Below, piece after piece: positions 1 through 11,365 of a stretch of 64,000 bases of DNA. Source of the DNA: Guyanagaster necrorhizus (taxonomy: Eukaryota; Basidiomycota; Agaricomycetes; Agaricales; Physalacriaceae). The translations under genes and the position numbers were made by a program. Positions within the stretch are counted from its first letter, which is position 1. Each line of letters starts with the position of its first letter. Location of the stretch: positions 490,750-554,749 of the forward strand of contig NW_025064894.1 in assembly GCF_019112545.1 (NCBI RefSeq). Reading direction: 5' to 3'. The notes beneath the pieces are model-generated. The model searched no databases and was not told the DNA's origin. It worked only from the letters and a program-made list of their open reading frames with translations.

Positions 1-1
1 C

Positions 2-1046
2 CTCATTCGCCCCGATCAGCCGGCGGTTATTCTTCTGGGACACTTCAGCCCCCAGGTCCATGAATCCAGCGGTTTCGCCGGCCCAGACCACTGGCACAAC
101 GTGGTCGCCCAATTTTACGATGTGGCGCACATTTCGACCAAATCAGCGCTGTACGCCGACTATATGAGCGACCCTGAAACCGTTTCCAAATATTTCGTCG
201 ATCCAATCCTTGCCAGCCCACTCGGCCACGAACTTCTCAGCGACGTCCTCGTCGCTTACTTCCAGGCGCAGATCTGCTCTGCTTGGGCTGTCGCTACGGG
301 AACCTCTTATGACACCGTGCCCAACCGGGTGGATGATAATGGACTCGGCGATGTCCATGGGTTATTTGGTGGAGTGGGTCAGCGGAAAGGAGTACCGGAG
401 CCCGGAGACGAGGATAAGGAAGAGGTTGACGCCGAAGGAAACAGGGTCAAGCCTCAGTTGCTTCCGCCCACCAGCAACGCGTACGTTCCACCACTGCACG
501 TTCCTCCTGGCAGGATCAACACACGTCCCAAGTCGGACGTGCCGTTCGAGGAAATTGCGCCGTACTGTGTCAGCGCGAACGATCTCATCAACCCACTTCC
601 TCCATCGCTGTTTTATGGTTCCGGATGGTACGCAGCACACCCGCAGACTGGTAGTGGCGCCATGCAGGCCACGAGCCATTACTGGCACTCTTCGTTGCCG
701 TTGAGCAAGATCAGGATCCCCATACAGGTCGGCGCAGGAGATATCGGGGTGTACTATCTCCAAGAACCGGCATCCTCCGTTGGAGGAGGAAGTGCTGTGG
801 AATGTTGGGTCGACGACAATTATGCAGGAGCGAAGGTATTAGAGAATGCTGCCGAGATCGGGGAGCCTGGAGCAACGTGAGCATAACAAATTCGGTCGTG
901 TGCTCATAACTGATGGATGGCTTGATAGACTCGAACTCATCGACCATTTTGTGACGCGTGGCTCACACTTTATAGAATGCCAACTATTGGGAGAGGAAGG
1001 GCAAACAGTACCTGCATTCAAGATCATAGGTGTATTTGCAACATGA
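2..1046 (+). CDS. SGNH-hydrolase-like protein (basidiomycete capsule-associated type), 3' part
   Basis: The gene is cut by the window edge: the reading frame is open from base 2, so the true start lies upstream. A GT..AG intron (877-928, 52 nt, GTGAGC donor) joins the long exon to a short last exon ending in TGA at 1044-1046. The first visible residues (VILLGHFSP) and a GPDHWH motif shortly after fit the C-terminal half of an SGNH/GDSL-type hydrolase, where the DxxH pair carries the catalytic Asp and His. The tail (GDIGVYYLQEP, ECWVDDNYAGA, TRGSHFIECQLLGEEG) looks like a beta-rich carbohydrate-binding-type domain. I recall this architecture from basidiomycete proteins annotated as capsule-associated SGNH hydrolases; the substrate is unknown. 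No internal stop or frameshift is seen. Family assignment is from memory of the motifs, not a search. Confidence 0.68.
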
Positions 1047-2023
1047 TCGGTTATTTCTCCTCTGGATTATATTATGGGTCACTGTCACTTCTTTTCATCT
1101 TCGTTGCATAACGATTGTTAGATCTGCTATCCACGACTTTCAGGTATTTGTGACGTGCGCGCTGATGTCTATTGTCATTTCGTCTGGAGGAAGTTGTTGG
1201 ACGTGGTGACAATGCCTGATCTCCTGCTGCATATTCTTTAGATTCGGAGTCCTCTTCATGATCCAAAAGCCCAAAGATGTTTATAGCACTATATCTCAGT
1301 GTATTCTGGCCAGTGCTTGGCAATTTCACGTATACTGTCACACATTTCTTATCAACTGGCCGTTATGGAAGGCTTTATCCGCGATGCTTCTTAAATTGCT
1401 GAAGTGTGTGCCTTCGAAACACCATCGAAGATTCCACTTCAAACGACGCGCTCCTGGGACGATGGGGGTTTCAATGTTCTGGAACTGGAGTAGGCGCGCT
1501 GGTTCTGCATTCACTCGATGGCGGTGCATCTTTGAGGCTTGGTTGGAGTGAACATCTTTGTTTTTCCAGTAATGATCCATGTTTGGACGACATATGTGCG
1601 TCGTAATTCCAATTCAGGACCCTTCAAGCACTGTATAGCCTCTGTGATGGCTGGGTGACCGGGTTATGCTCTTTACCCTTCGCAGGTGTCGGCCTAACCA
1701 CCCTCAAGCCATCCTCCTTGTTCCATTCAAAATTCTCTGAACTGTCTCCTTTGGACGATTGAAGACTACAAGTTCAGCTCTTGCCTAACGAACGGTGATC
1801 GACAGCTACGGTTAAAAAGTGACACAGAACTAAAACATGACGAGAGTGGGATTCTCTGTTTCTATGAAGCATAAGAGTCAAGAAATTCGGCTTGTAAGCA
1901 GGAAGCAATGAGTGAGCCTTCAAGCTTTAACTTGGCGTAAGCAAGTTCGCCCGCAGGGGTCAGAATAAGATCAATGACGGCCCGAGGATGCCGTGCAATC
2001 CCTTACTTACTTCCGCCATCACC
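1047..2023. other. Intergenic stretch, no gene recognised
   Basis: This 977-nt stretch separates the SGNH-like gene from the hydrolase gene. It should hold the 3' UTR of the first gene and the promoter of the next. Short open frames occur on both strands (for example 1258-1551 plus), but none shows a domain or convincing codon pattern. CpG content looks normal. Confidence 0.5.
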
Positions 2024-3503
2024 ATGGCGCAGAGACTCGTTCAATTAATCTACATTCATGGCTTTAGAGGTGCTTTCTCTTCGTCTTAAACATTGGAAAA
2101 AAAACTATTGAATATGCATTCCAGGCGACGATACCACTTTCCAGGTCCGTCTGTCCTGCCCTGGAAACCGTAGTCTCGTTCAGCATGCTGTATAGTCATT
2201 CCCCTGCGATCTACAGGGATACCTCGCAGCTCGAATACCCCCAGAACTCAATATCCACATCAGAAGCAGCCTATACCCCACGTACAAGAGCGTCAAGCCT
2301 ATCTCGCATGCCACCAAAAACTTTCTCGAGTGGTAAGCGCCCATGCTCTCGGCTGCGGCTGCTAGGCGCTCACTGTTTGGGTTACTCAGGCTAACAACAC
2401 AACCACCGGGGCCTGTAATTCTACTCGGTCACTCGATGGGCGGTCTCTTGGCGGCTGAAGCCGCGACACATATATCTAATAATCCCGACGGATACAGGCC
2501 GCATCGCATCGTCGGAATGGTAGCCTTCGATACACCGTACCTAGGCATGCACCCTCATGTCGTTATAACCGGAATCGCGTCCCTCTTTACCGATGATAGC
2601 AAGGATAAGAAGACAGAACGCCAGATGAATGAGCATCCCGACGTTCAGATCGTCGATAGCAATGTTACCGACGAATGGGAGACCTTCCGGAAGAATATAG
2701 GCGGTATGTCGCTCAGTCCATACATCAATCAATCCCTGCACTCATCCACTGGATGCATAGGCCGGACATCATCTTCTTCCCTGCTGCTCTTCCCCTCCCA
2801 CTCATCCTCGTCCCCACCTTCCCGCTCACCCTCGCCCTCGCTCATCGACCAGACGATGAACTTCCTAAACTCGCACGCCGATGATCCGTTGGTTCGTTGG
2901 GCCCGCAAACACTCGGACGAACCGTTTACCGCCAGCAAACGTTGGCTCGTTGAGCATTTTCAGTTTGGCTCGTGCATGTTCGATCCCGCTGGGTTAAAGG
3001 CCCGATACACGGCGCTTGTCAAGTGGAATGGCGGTCTATGGGTGAACTATTGGACACAGACAGTGCCCCGAGTACAGGAGGACGCGCATGTACACGAGGC
3101 GGATAACGACGTGGCCCTGCTTCAAACAGGAATGGCAGAGACCCTGTCGATCACTTCCTCAAGTTCCTCTTCGTCTTTACCCTCGCTGGGTCCCTGGACA
3201 ACCTCGGAGACAAAGACAAAGACAAAGACAAAGGTGGCGAAGAAAGATTCGGGGAAACATCTCAAGAAGCAGAGAGATAAAGAAGCGAAAAAGGGAAAGA
3301 TCGGACGACACTTTATCGTTCTGCCGACGGGGCTGGGACGGATCCTCGGTGGAGGAGAAAAGTGGGAAAAGGTGCTGATCGCCGGTGTCAGGGATGAGGT
3401 CGGAGCGCATTGCGGTCTGTTTATTCGTGGGCAGAATATGGATTATGATGGACTTGTGGATAGGGTAAGTAGAAAGATTTTGGGGTGGTGTTATACCCTG
3501 TAG
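2024..3503 (+). CDS. Alpha/beta-hydrolase (lipase/serine-esterase-like) protein
   Basis: A five-exon model reads through cleanly: start ATG 2024, introns 2070-2124, 2145-2195, 2333-2389 and an in-frame 57-nt intron 2704-2760 (GTATGT..ATAG), stop TAG 3501-3503. The N-terminus gives IYIHGFRGDDTTF, the HGF oxyanion-type start of fungal alpha/beta hydrolases. A GHSMGG nucleophile elbow with the catalytic Ser sits right after the third intron. The C-terminal half (RWLVEHFQFGSCMFDPAGL) resembles a conserved, uncharacterised tail of fungal homologues. A lysine-rich stretch (TKTKTKVAKKD) is low complexity. The final GTAAGT at 3465 is best left unspliced, because the read-through LVDRVSRKILGWC matches the family ending as I recall it. 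The 57-nt intron could be retained without a frame change. Substrate unknown; likely intracellular lipid or ester hydrolysis. Confidence 0.75.
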
Positions 3504-3984
3504 TATTAGTAGTTCTGTATCTGTACAACTGGATATATGTCGGGATATCGATAACAGGTCATACTATTTTCTGTGCAAGTTAGGCTGCATCATAGGGATG
3601 AATATACTGAATGAAGAGTTGGGTATAAACTTTGAGCAACCAGCCTTTATCTGTAGGTCCACTGATGCTCTGCATCAAACCATGACTGAGGCTCATCGTC
3701 GACAGCATACCTTGCCAAGCCAATGGTGACCCAGAGAACACGCTGAAGGAAATGATAGAGGAAATGGTCTGACACAATAAGAATCTGTCCTGCAACGAGT
3801 GATAGTGTTTCTCTGGAGACATTCATGTGTCTCCCTTTTCAGTGGGCAAATTTTACTCAGAATTGTTCAATACATAATGTACAGAAAATTATCGCACCAA
3901 AACAAACCCCCTTGGGGAGGGGTTAGGTAAAGAACGGTAACAACCTCAGGTCCGGCACAAAAATGGTTGAATGAAATCAAAGAC
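3504..3984. other. Intergenic stretch between hydrolase gene and tRNA
   Basis: No gene is supported here. The stretch just beyond the 3' end of the minus-strand tRNA holds a T run (a pol III terminator on the minus strand near 3961-3965). Further out is a CCCCTTGGGG-type motif near 3908-3917 that is similar to sequence beyond the tRNA-Ile at 55.7 kb. Confidence 0.4.
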
Positions 3985-4070
3985 TGGACACTGTGAGAAT
4001 TGAACCCACGACCTCACACAAGACGACTAATGGTGCGAAGCGTGCGCGCTACCATCTGTGCCAAGAGCCC
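3985..4070 (-). tRNA. tRNA-Ala (CGC) with short intron, slightly degenerate copy
   Basis: On the minus strand the sequence folds as a tRNA: 7-bp acceptor stem with one T-T mismatch, A box TGGCACAGATGG, 5-bp anticodon stem CACGC/GTGTG, T arm with the GGTTCAATTC B box, discriminator A. The loop reads TTCGCA, so the anticodon is CGC (Ala). Some 13 extra bases follow position 37, the usual place of nuclear tRNA introns. It differs from the partner at 6001-6086 at a few bases, and the acceptor mismatch and G-U pairs make it the weaker copy. It lies 125 bp beyond the 3' end of CSN1 on the same strand. Confidence 0.82.
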
Positions 4071-4194
4071 TGCGCCGTAGGGGCTTAGCTATCATAAAGT
4101 AGCCAGGGACCACTAGTAATAACGACTCGTATGAAGGATCGATGATTGCATACACTCTTACAGAAAAATAACAAAATGACAAAAATGGCCCTGC

Positions 4195-5891
4195 TTATTC
4201 AACCTGGATATACTCCCCCATGGAACTCTGATGCGACGACGATGCCCCTTTGGAAGGCTTGATAACTAGGTCCAGCTGTTGCCTGTAAGAATTGTATCAA
4301 ACTTAGTTGCAAAGAGAACACGAGAGCAGCGAGGAGAGAAGATGGCGAGCCGACAGTACTCACAGCCGCATCCTCAGTAACAGCTTTCTATTCGCCGAAT
4401 GCATATCATTCCCAGCCCTGATAGCGCGCGCGAACAAATCCGCCCTGTGGTCAACCTTTTTGACTTGTAGTATCTTCTCGGAAGATGAGTAACAAAAGAA
4501 AACAGGCCGGCTTCGAGACTTACCTTATTCTGACTATCCACCCTCCCTTGGATATCCCCTGATTGGATAAGGGTAACCACTTGGCCCTCCGTCTCGTCGA
4601 CACTCCACCCGAAAGCTTGACTCATCCTGTCGAGACGAATAGACGAGAACGGCTGGAAGTATAGCACCACGGCGCGGTTCTTGATCGCGTTCATCAAGGC
4701 TTGTACGTGCGTGGTGAGGTGGATGTCGATATAATGGCGAGTCTGAAACCTCGATCAGCAGAAGAAAGCAATTCAAGGGGGAAAAGAACGCACAGAGTAC
4801 CGCGATAACAGGTCAAGGACAGTCTGGAATTTGCTAGCCATGTATGCCTCGATAAGTTCACGAAGATAGGGCTCCTGCTCGATGTACACGCCGAACGTGG
4901 GGTTATCGATCACCTGAGCCTTAAGCGCAGCCCGAGAGAGGCTTGCCATCGCGCATATAGTCCCGTATATTGCGATATCACTCGGGCTGACAAGCGTGCC
5001 AATCCATTCACCGAGATCCTTCGTCGACCCCAGCCGCAGGAGGTTGTACGACGCCTTCTTGTAATTGTCCTGTCCCAGATACGACAGGGCAGTGGCCAAG
5101 TCGAGTTTAGACCGGACTCCGTCTCGTTCGGGAGAGGACTTCTTTGTGCCGGCTGAAACCATTGGAGCAGAGGCGTCTTTATTGGCAGAAGAAGAGGCGG
5201 CGATGGCTGCGTCCAAAGCGGCTTCGGCTTTGAAGACGTAGGTAGGTAGGTGGCCGTAGTTTCGCTGTTCAATGAGAAGCTCGAGAACGGAAAGACACAT
5301 CTCAAGGACGTGTTGGCTGGTGGTGCAGTATTCTCGGGATTTTGTATAGTGCTTCAGCGAGGTGGCGTACTCTCCGATAGCTCGATAAAAGTCGCCCAGG
5401 TCACGATGCGCCATCTGCACTGCCGTTAGGAATGGCCGAGTCGACAGTCAGATACCACGCACCCGGATGCTCTCCTTGATCATGTTATTCGAGTACGTTT
5501 TCAGCTCCATCTCGAGCTTCAATCGATCCGACTGGTTCTTAGCAAGGGTTTCATCTATCCACCGCGTGCTGAGCGAGGCAAATTCAGATATCGGCGGCAG
5601 GGATCCAGTGGCATTCGCATAAGCCTGCTCGTACGCCGTTACGAGGCCTTGGTACTGCGACGGGTCGCGAGATTGGTGAATATGCTGGATGGCTAGGTGG
5701 AAGGCATCAACGGCAATCGATGGGCACAGTAGAATTATGTGGGTCAGGCGGTCCACAACAGTACGCCCGGAGTAGTTGGATATGTAGCTCTCAAGGTCAA
5801 AGGGGTGCGCGTCGTCCACCGGAACGGTGAATGAACGTTTGGGCTGTGAGGTGCTGGCTTGGGTATTCTCTTCAGGTGCATCGACATCCAT
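4195..5891 (-). CDS. CSN1: COP9 signalosome complex subunit 1
   Basis: CSN1 is the scaffold subunit of the COP9 signalosome, which removes Nedd8 from cullin-RING ligases. Five exons on the minus strand join in frame: 5891-5463, 5414-4794, 4742-4524, 4473-4364, 4282-4195, giving 488 codons, close to the usual CSN1 length. Junctions restore family motifs: [17 protein letters not shown] (a TPR-like helical region), [12 protein letters not shown], then the PCI domain with [22 protein letters not shown] and [16 protein letters not shown], and a C-terminus [19 protein letters not shown]. Start chosen at MDVDAPEE, since the frame upstream of it has only a TTG. Introns are 48-81 nt. No defects are seen. 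The gene is enclosed by two tRNA-Ala genes pointing outward. Confidence 0.93.
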
Positions 5892-6000
5892 GTCGTGGGC
5901 GGGAAGGATGATAGTGGTAATTGGCAAGACTAGTTCAAAACTTATATGGTATAAAGTAGTATTGCCTCTGTCGACATTCCATATATTATATCCTTAATAT

Positions 6001-6086
6001 GGGCACTTGGCACAGTTGGTAGCGCGCACGCTTCGCACCATTAGTCGTCTTGCGTGAGGTCGTGGGTTCAATTCCCACAGTGTCCA
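6001..6086 (+). tRNA. tRNA-Ala (CGC) with 13-nt intron
   Basis: A well-paired tRNA. Acceptor GGGCACT pairs with AGTGTCC. The A box is TGGCACAGTTGG. Anticodon stem CACGC/GCGTG surrounds loop TTCGCA (anticodon CGC), with about 13 nt (CCATTAGTCGTCT) inserted after position 37. The T stem is GTGGG/CCCAC with loop TTCAATT, and the discriminator is A. The D stem has one A-C mismatch. A TTTT run about 25 nt downstream can end pol III transcription. It starts 109 bp upstream of CSN1 on the opposite strand. The CpG-free repeat block begins within about 70 bp of its 3' end. Confidence 0.9.
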
Positions 6087-7745
6087 ATTCAGAAGAAATC
6101 ATTGCATTCAATTTTCTCCATTTCTGGAACCACAGGGGAATAAGTTTCCGTTTGATACTATGGTTGCATATGGAACCTTAATGGTAAATATCATTTTTTT
6201 TTACTGACCCATCTGTTATGCAGAAGCTACTTACCTCCCCCATACAGAATCACTTGGCTGATGCACAGCATTGCAGACTCTTTTTTGTGTTCATATTTTC
6301 TTTATCTCAGAAGCTGTAAGTCATCAATAAATGTTGGATACCTATGAGTGTATTTTTTAAATAGAATATATATGCAGCTGTATAAATTATTATAGTTAAT
6401 TAGCAATCATGATAGATAAGTAACAAAAGTCTAATCTGGCAAGCCACTTTATTAGATGCCTACAGAACTTGTATCTGTATATGAACTTCCTCTGGAAAGG
6501 GGAGGTAACTTACTGGTAATTAACCTTGATGTATTGAGACCTAGATTTCACTGTTTTATATGCTATCCTATCTCATATCAAGTTCTGATCTCTCTCTAAG
6601 GTGGAATGGAAAACTAGAGACCAAGTCATAGCAATGGTGATATGAAGAAGGAAAGATACAGACTAGCCTCATTCAGGGTTGTTTTGATATGCTAATTTAC
6701 CATTACTTATCTTATCACATAGGTGGGATATAACAGATACCTTCATATTCTTGTTTTCTTCTATCAGAGAATCTCCACAGCATGAACCTGTGACAGATCC
6801 TCATAGTTCTCCTATATCCCTTCAGTGGTGAGAAAGGATAATAACAGTGAAAAGCACACAATTATCTTGTCAATATGCATAAAGAGAGCAGCTACAATGA
6901 TTTGACTACTAGCAGGTACAACTGTTACATTGAAAGATGAAGCCTTTTTGCATCATATGATATATCAGTATTGTGCAACAACTCACCAACATCAAGATCA
7001 GCATTCAAGCTTTGAGCCTCCTTCAACAATAGCAGATTTTACCTTAGTTTGAAGAGTCTGAATATATTCTGAAAATGTGGCTAATGCATACATGGCAGTT
7101 TGAAACATCTGAAAGTGTGACATCAATGCTTGTCTTATAATCATTTAATCAGATAATGACTATACCATGGGCTTTGATGAATGGCTCTCAAATTCAACAA
7201 AAGAATATGAGCAATCAATTGATCAAGACCTGTACAGTGCATCTGTTTATAGCCATTGGTTGCATCAAGCTGACATATTCTCAGTGATATTTAAGTCTTG
7301 TCATCTGTATACATGTATATGAGATATCAAGTTTGAACATAGCTGGTCTTAGATGACAGCAAAGGCTCAGGATAATTGATTGCATCAGATATGAGCATGT
7401 GAGAATTGGCAGATTCAAGGAACAAGGTTCAAGACCTACTGTTTCTACACTGTAATAGAGGGAGAGGGCATGCCATTAATGTTTTCAGTGTTCACTATAG
7501 CTGCTGTTTTAACATTTCAGTAGCTTAGCCTATATTGACAGTGTAGACACTTTAGATGATCCAATGACAAGTATACAGTGGTCATAGTCTAACTCAGATG
7601 AAGGATGAGTTGAGGCTCCCACAAATCATAAGCCAAAACATGCATTCAGAGATAGATGAAATGAGATGAACTTTCTATCACAGAGGAAACAAGTATCTCA
7701 TCATCTGTGCAGTGGCATTCACTTTTAAAAAAATGGAGCAAGCAT
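6087..7745. other. AT-rich, CpG-free block, no gene recognised
   Basis: After a single CG near 6149, I found no CG in this stretch. No reading frame of convincing length or family is present. The composition matches the decayed retrotransposon material to its right, so it is probably repeat debris too old to identify by eye. Confidence 0.5.
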
Positions 7746-7845
7746 TGTTATGATTTTAGCCTCTAATCATGATCTGCCAATGTCTAATAAGCTGATGCTT
7801 ATAAAATCCCAATAACTTCCAATGACACTATGCTGCATCTGACTC
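7746..7845 (+). repeat. Decayed LTR fragment (family B Gypsy LTR)
   Basis: It begins TGTTATGATTTTAGCC and runs on with CTCTAATCATGATCTGCC. It aligns for about 90 nt with the split LTR starting at 10791 and with the minus-strand LTR starting at 29034. Beyond about 7845 the similarity is lost. Confidence 0.55.
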
Positions 7846-8109
7846 ATCATCTTAAAGTGAGATAAACAATGTAGTTAGAGCTAAGTAAACAAGTGAGTAA
7901 AGTATGTAGAGTATATAAGTTAAGTAAAGCATACCTCAGTCAGTGTAGTAATAATGAAATGACTGAGAATGTAGATGTAATTACCAGGTATATATACTGT
8001 CAGGTTAAAGTATAGAAGTACAGGTAAGCAAAATAGTCCATAAGAAATGATGCACAGTATTGGTAATTGAGTCAGAAATAGTCAGATACACATATCTCAT
8101 TTAACACCC

Positions 8110-9430
8110 CTCTGACATGGCAGATTAATTGGTGATATTCAGGCCAGCAAGATAGTGGTAGCAATAGTCACAATAGAGTGGTTTGGTGAACAGATCCACA
8201 GCATTAATCTTTCTTCAAATAAATTCCACCTTGATGTCACCTGCTTGTATAAGTTTACAGATATAGTGCTCACAAATGTCAATGTGTTTGACTGTATAAT
8301 AGTTACAAGTCATGTTGATAAGCAAAACAGCTTTATGATTATTGAACTTGAGTATTCTTAGATTTTCCTGTTCCAGTCTAACTTTCTTCAGCTATAAAAA
8401 CATCCACTTCAACTGTTGTGCAGCTCTGGTGAGTGCCATGAACTTTGTCTCAATGGTAGACAATGCCATAGTAGCCTGACATTTAGTGCTTCATGAAACA
8501 GAATCACTCTCCATCATAAAGACATACTCTAAAATAGATTTCATCATGTCTTTATATCCTCCATAGTTAGCATCAATAAAACCTATCAGCTTGAGTAGTT
8601 CTCTCTATCTGTAAATGATTCCATAGTTTATTGTTATTTTAATATAGCTAATAATATGCATTAGTGAGTTTCAATATGCTGAGCTAGAGTTGTTCTAGAA
8701 TCATGAAAGTAGGCTTATGACATATATAAGATCTGGTCTGGTGGCAAGTTGCCCTCACATTATAGATCTAAGGACTTGATGATAGGGCTTCTTCTTCATC
8801 TCATCTCTCTCTTCCTTTGAAGATGGTGCTATTGTGGACTTAAAGATTGTTCCAACTGGCATAGGCATTGAATGGGGTAGGACACTCTATAAGTCAAATA
8901 GATCATTGAGAGAGCCAGGCAAAGCCAGCATCCAGTTCTTGGTCCATGTGCATACTCAGAAGATAGCTATTCTCCTCTATATCCTTTATCTCTTATCATT
9001 TGGTCAGTTCTTTCTTCCTCTTGTCAATCTCTTCAGCACTTGTTGATGCACTCCAACTATCATCTATATATGTGTTGGTGATGATGAAGAATCCATCTTT
9101 CTCTCATTTTGTTCAGACATAGAGATCTATCTAAGATATATGATATTCAAGGTCATTATACATCTTGGCCAGTATCTTAAACCAGTTGTATGTGCCTTGC
9201 ATCATACCATATATTATGTGGACCAGCTTACAAATCTTGTTTTCTTTTCCAGATATAGTATATCCCTTCAGTTGGCACATGTAGATGTTTTCCTTGGTTT
9301 CACTGTTCAAATAGGCTGAGATAAAGTCAATCTTCCACAGATGAAGATCCATACTCACTGCTGATGAGCCTCTAGGCTTTGTACACTCAGAATTCATGGA
9401 TTTTATGTGATATAGTGATTCCATCCTCTA
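8110..9430 (-). mobile_element. Ty1/Copia retrotransposon remnant: reverse transcriptase and RNase H
   Basis: On the minus strand 9424-9131 encodes a Copia reverse-transcriptase piece with the motifs DFISAYLNSETKENIYMCQLKGY (read as two overlapping parts) and MMQGTYNWFK. About 0.7 kb further along, near 8500-8390, a Copia RNase H signature reads ALSTIETKFMALTRAAQQLKW. Stops and frameshifts lie between and around them. No CG dinucleotide is seen, in keeping with long decay of methylated CpG. Gag, integrase and clear LTRs are not seen here. The Copia integrase remnant at 27-28.5 kb has the same orientation and state of decay and may belong to the same family. Confidence 0.75.
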
Positions 9431-9845
9431 GACAGGTTTTCAGTAAACTAATGATTGCAAGTATAGCAATGCTAATTTTATATTATGGAAACCACTTTTT
9501 AGCACTTTGATAGCTCTCTTATACTATATACACTATATTACCACACTATATTGCCATGAGATGATGAGTCAGATGCAGCATAATGTCATTATGTATACAT
9601 CATTCACAGTTTTCCATGGCTCTAGCAAGATTTTTTCATGGCTGAAGACTGAATGGGTCAGGATTTTATCAGGCTTTTCTAAGCATTGCAGATTATGATT
9701 AGAAGCTAAAATCATGACAAGAAACTGTATAAGTTTCTGAGAATCACTGAAAATCTGTTCATGGTATATCACCCTCAGATCAACAGATAGATAGAGCAGG
9801 TTAACCAGAAAATCTAAAAGTACCTTAAAATATTTATAAACCACA
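9431..9845. other. CpG-free spacer between Copia and Gypsy remnants
   Basis: Short open frames on both strands (9507-9698 plus, 9569-9844 minus) show no family motif. Probably unrecognisable transposon sequence at the junction of two old insertions. Confidence 0.4.
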
Positions 9846-10790
9846 GGAAGGATGGCTGGGTAGAGTGGCTTCCTATAGTGGGATTTGCCTATAATAACTA
9901 TGAAAATTCATCAACAGGCTTCAGCCTATTCTTTATAAACACTGGAACATATCTGAACACTGGAATAAACTGCTCATAAAGAGAGAGCCAAGTATCTCAG
10001 ATAAAAGATTTCACAGCTGAGATGAAAAAAATCCACAATAAGGCTGAATATATATTAAACAAGGCAGCAAAATTTATGAAAAGGCAGTACAACAAGAGAA
10101 AGACACCAGTGAGAGACTATCAGCCAGATGACTTGATCATGCTGGACATGAAGAATATAAAGATGGACAGAAGGATGAAGAAGTTGGATGATAAATTCAG
10201 AGGTCTCTTCAAGGTCATAAAGAAAGTAGATGATAAAGCTTATGAATTATCTGTTCTACAAACATGGAAGATCTATTCCATCTTTAATGAGAATCTACTC
10301 AGATCATTCTGAGCAGCAGAATTCTCTAATCAAGAGGCACTACCACTGTGAAAGCTAGTGGTCATAAATGATAGAGATGAATATGAAATTGACACAATTC
10401 TCAGTCCACTTTTAAGAGATATAGCAATGAGGAGAACTATTGGTATGCTGAGAAGGACCTCTCACATGCAAAAAGACTTATCACAAAGTACTACACAGTA
10501 TAAAATCTGCTTGCAGTAGTCAACAATATCAGACTGAGACAGCCAATGTTTGACAAGACAGACTATATTAGAACTCAGAAACTCCTCTTCAAATTTAAGA
10601 CACACCTGTTTGAGGCTAAGAAATTGTACATGTGTCAATGAAATCAAGATGTGGATCTTTGCAGTCCAGAAGCACTCTCTAGACAGATCATGAGATACTT
10701 CAGTGGAAATCAATGGGTGGAATGAGGTCAACACCTTGTTTCCAGGACTCTTCTGAGCAATCAAGGACAATTGCCTTGAAGAGGGAATAA
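9846..10790 (+). mobile_element. Gypsy family B remnant: integrase C-terminus and chromodomain-like tail
   Basis: Plus-strand pieces match the end of a Gypsy pol. First comes GWVEWLP and FAYNNYENS (end of the integrase core), then an intact 96-codon frame at 10022-10312 with MKRQYNKR, LDDKFRGLFKVIKKV and WKIYSIFNENLL. A DEYEIDTIL piece follows, typical of the start of the chromodomain. The same region in the 29-34 kb element is clearly homologous. A purine-rich tract (GAAGAGGGAATAA, 10778-10790) sits just before the LTR and is the expected polypurine tract. The upstream pol is missing. No CG is seen. Confidence 0.75.
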
Positions 10791-10939
10791 TATCACAATT
10801 TTAGCCTCTAATCATGACCTGCTGATATTTAGTAAGCCAGCACTTATGAAATCCTGATGATCTCTAATGAAGTCAGCCTCAGCCATGGAGAAACCTCAAC
10901 AAAGCCACATGAAACTATATGTGACACATGCATAACAAC
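10791..10939 (+). repeat. Family B Gypsy 3' LTR, left half (split by chromovirus)
   Basis: It follows the purine tract and reads ATTTTAGCC-like sequence shared with the LTR at 29034 and the fragment at 7746. It breaks off exactly at the ACAAC target duplication of the chromovirus, and the rest resumes at 19006. It is CpG-free, unlike the insert. Confidence 0.72.
10935..10939 (+). repeat. Target-site duplication, left copy (ACAAC)
   Basis: The five bases before the 5' LTR are ACAAC and recur directly after the 3' LTR at 19001-19005. A 5-bp duplication is standard for Ty3/Gypsy integrase. Confidence 0.93.
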
Positions 10940-11364
10940 TGTTACGATTTTTCCATTTATTTTCCTTTTTTACCCCTATTTATGCTTAGTCATAGCACGA
11001 GACCATGGGAAGGGGCTTAGTAAGCACAACTACGCCGCCTAGATACAACGACGCTCGACGATGCACAATTACCCTTTTATGTACGACAACGGTGCTCAAG
11101 GACAATGGGCACCATGGACACAGGACGACACAATAAGTAGTCGTAATATTAGCACTATCTGTACAGTATTTAAGGACGACCGCTCTCGCTGGTATATCCC
11201 AGCTTCGAGCTAAAGTTTATTCACACCATTCTACCTCGAGTCTATTATCGACCTTGAGTCACACCGCTCGGATATACATATAAGTGAACTCAGGTGATTC
11301 CTCGAAGTGCGAAGGAACACCTGTTTATCACGTGTATCAGTCCACATGACGCTTGGGTCTAACA
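10940..11364 (+). repeat. Chromovirus 5' LTR
   Basis: 425 bp, starting TGTTACGATT and ending GGGTCTAACA, with 5-bp inverted ends. Compared with the 3' LTR it differs by T for C (within CGATG/CGACG) and A for G (within CCATG/CCGTG... at the CACATGAC/CACGTGAC site). Both are transitions at a CpG. Confidence 0.96.
11167..11174 (+). promoter_or_regulatory. LTR TATA-like box and predicted RNA start near 11201
   Basis: TATTTAAG lies 34 nt before AGCTTCGAGCTAA (11201-11213), the usual distance from a TATA box to the start site. The predicted RNA 5' end is therefore the segment complementary to the primer-binding site. Start-site position is inferred. Confidence 0.6.
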
Positions 11365-11365
11365 A

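Noticed and set aside
3465..3503. Possible last intron of the alpha/beta hydrolase (GTAAGT..CTGTAG)
   Set aside because: Only 39 nt, and reading through gives the tail expected for the family.
4910..5305. 131-codon frame overlapping CSN1
   Set aside because: Shadow of CSN1 exon 2 in another frame; translation is Arg/Thr/Ser-rich without motif.
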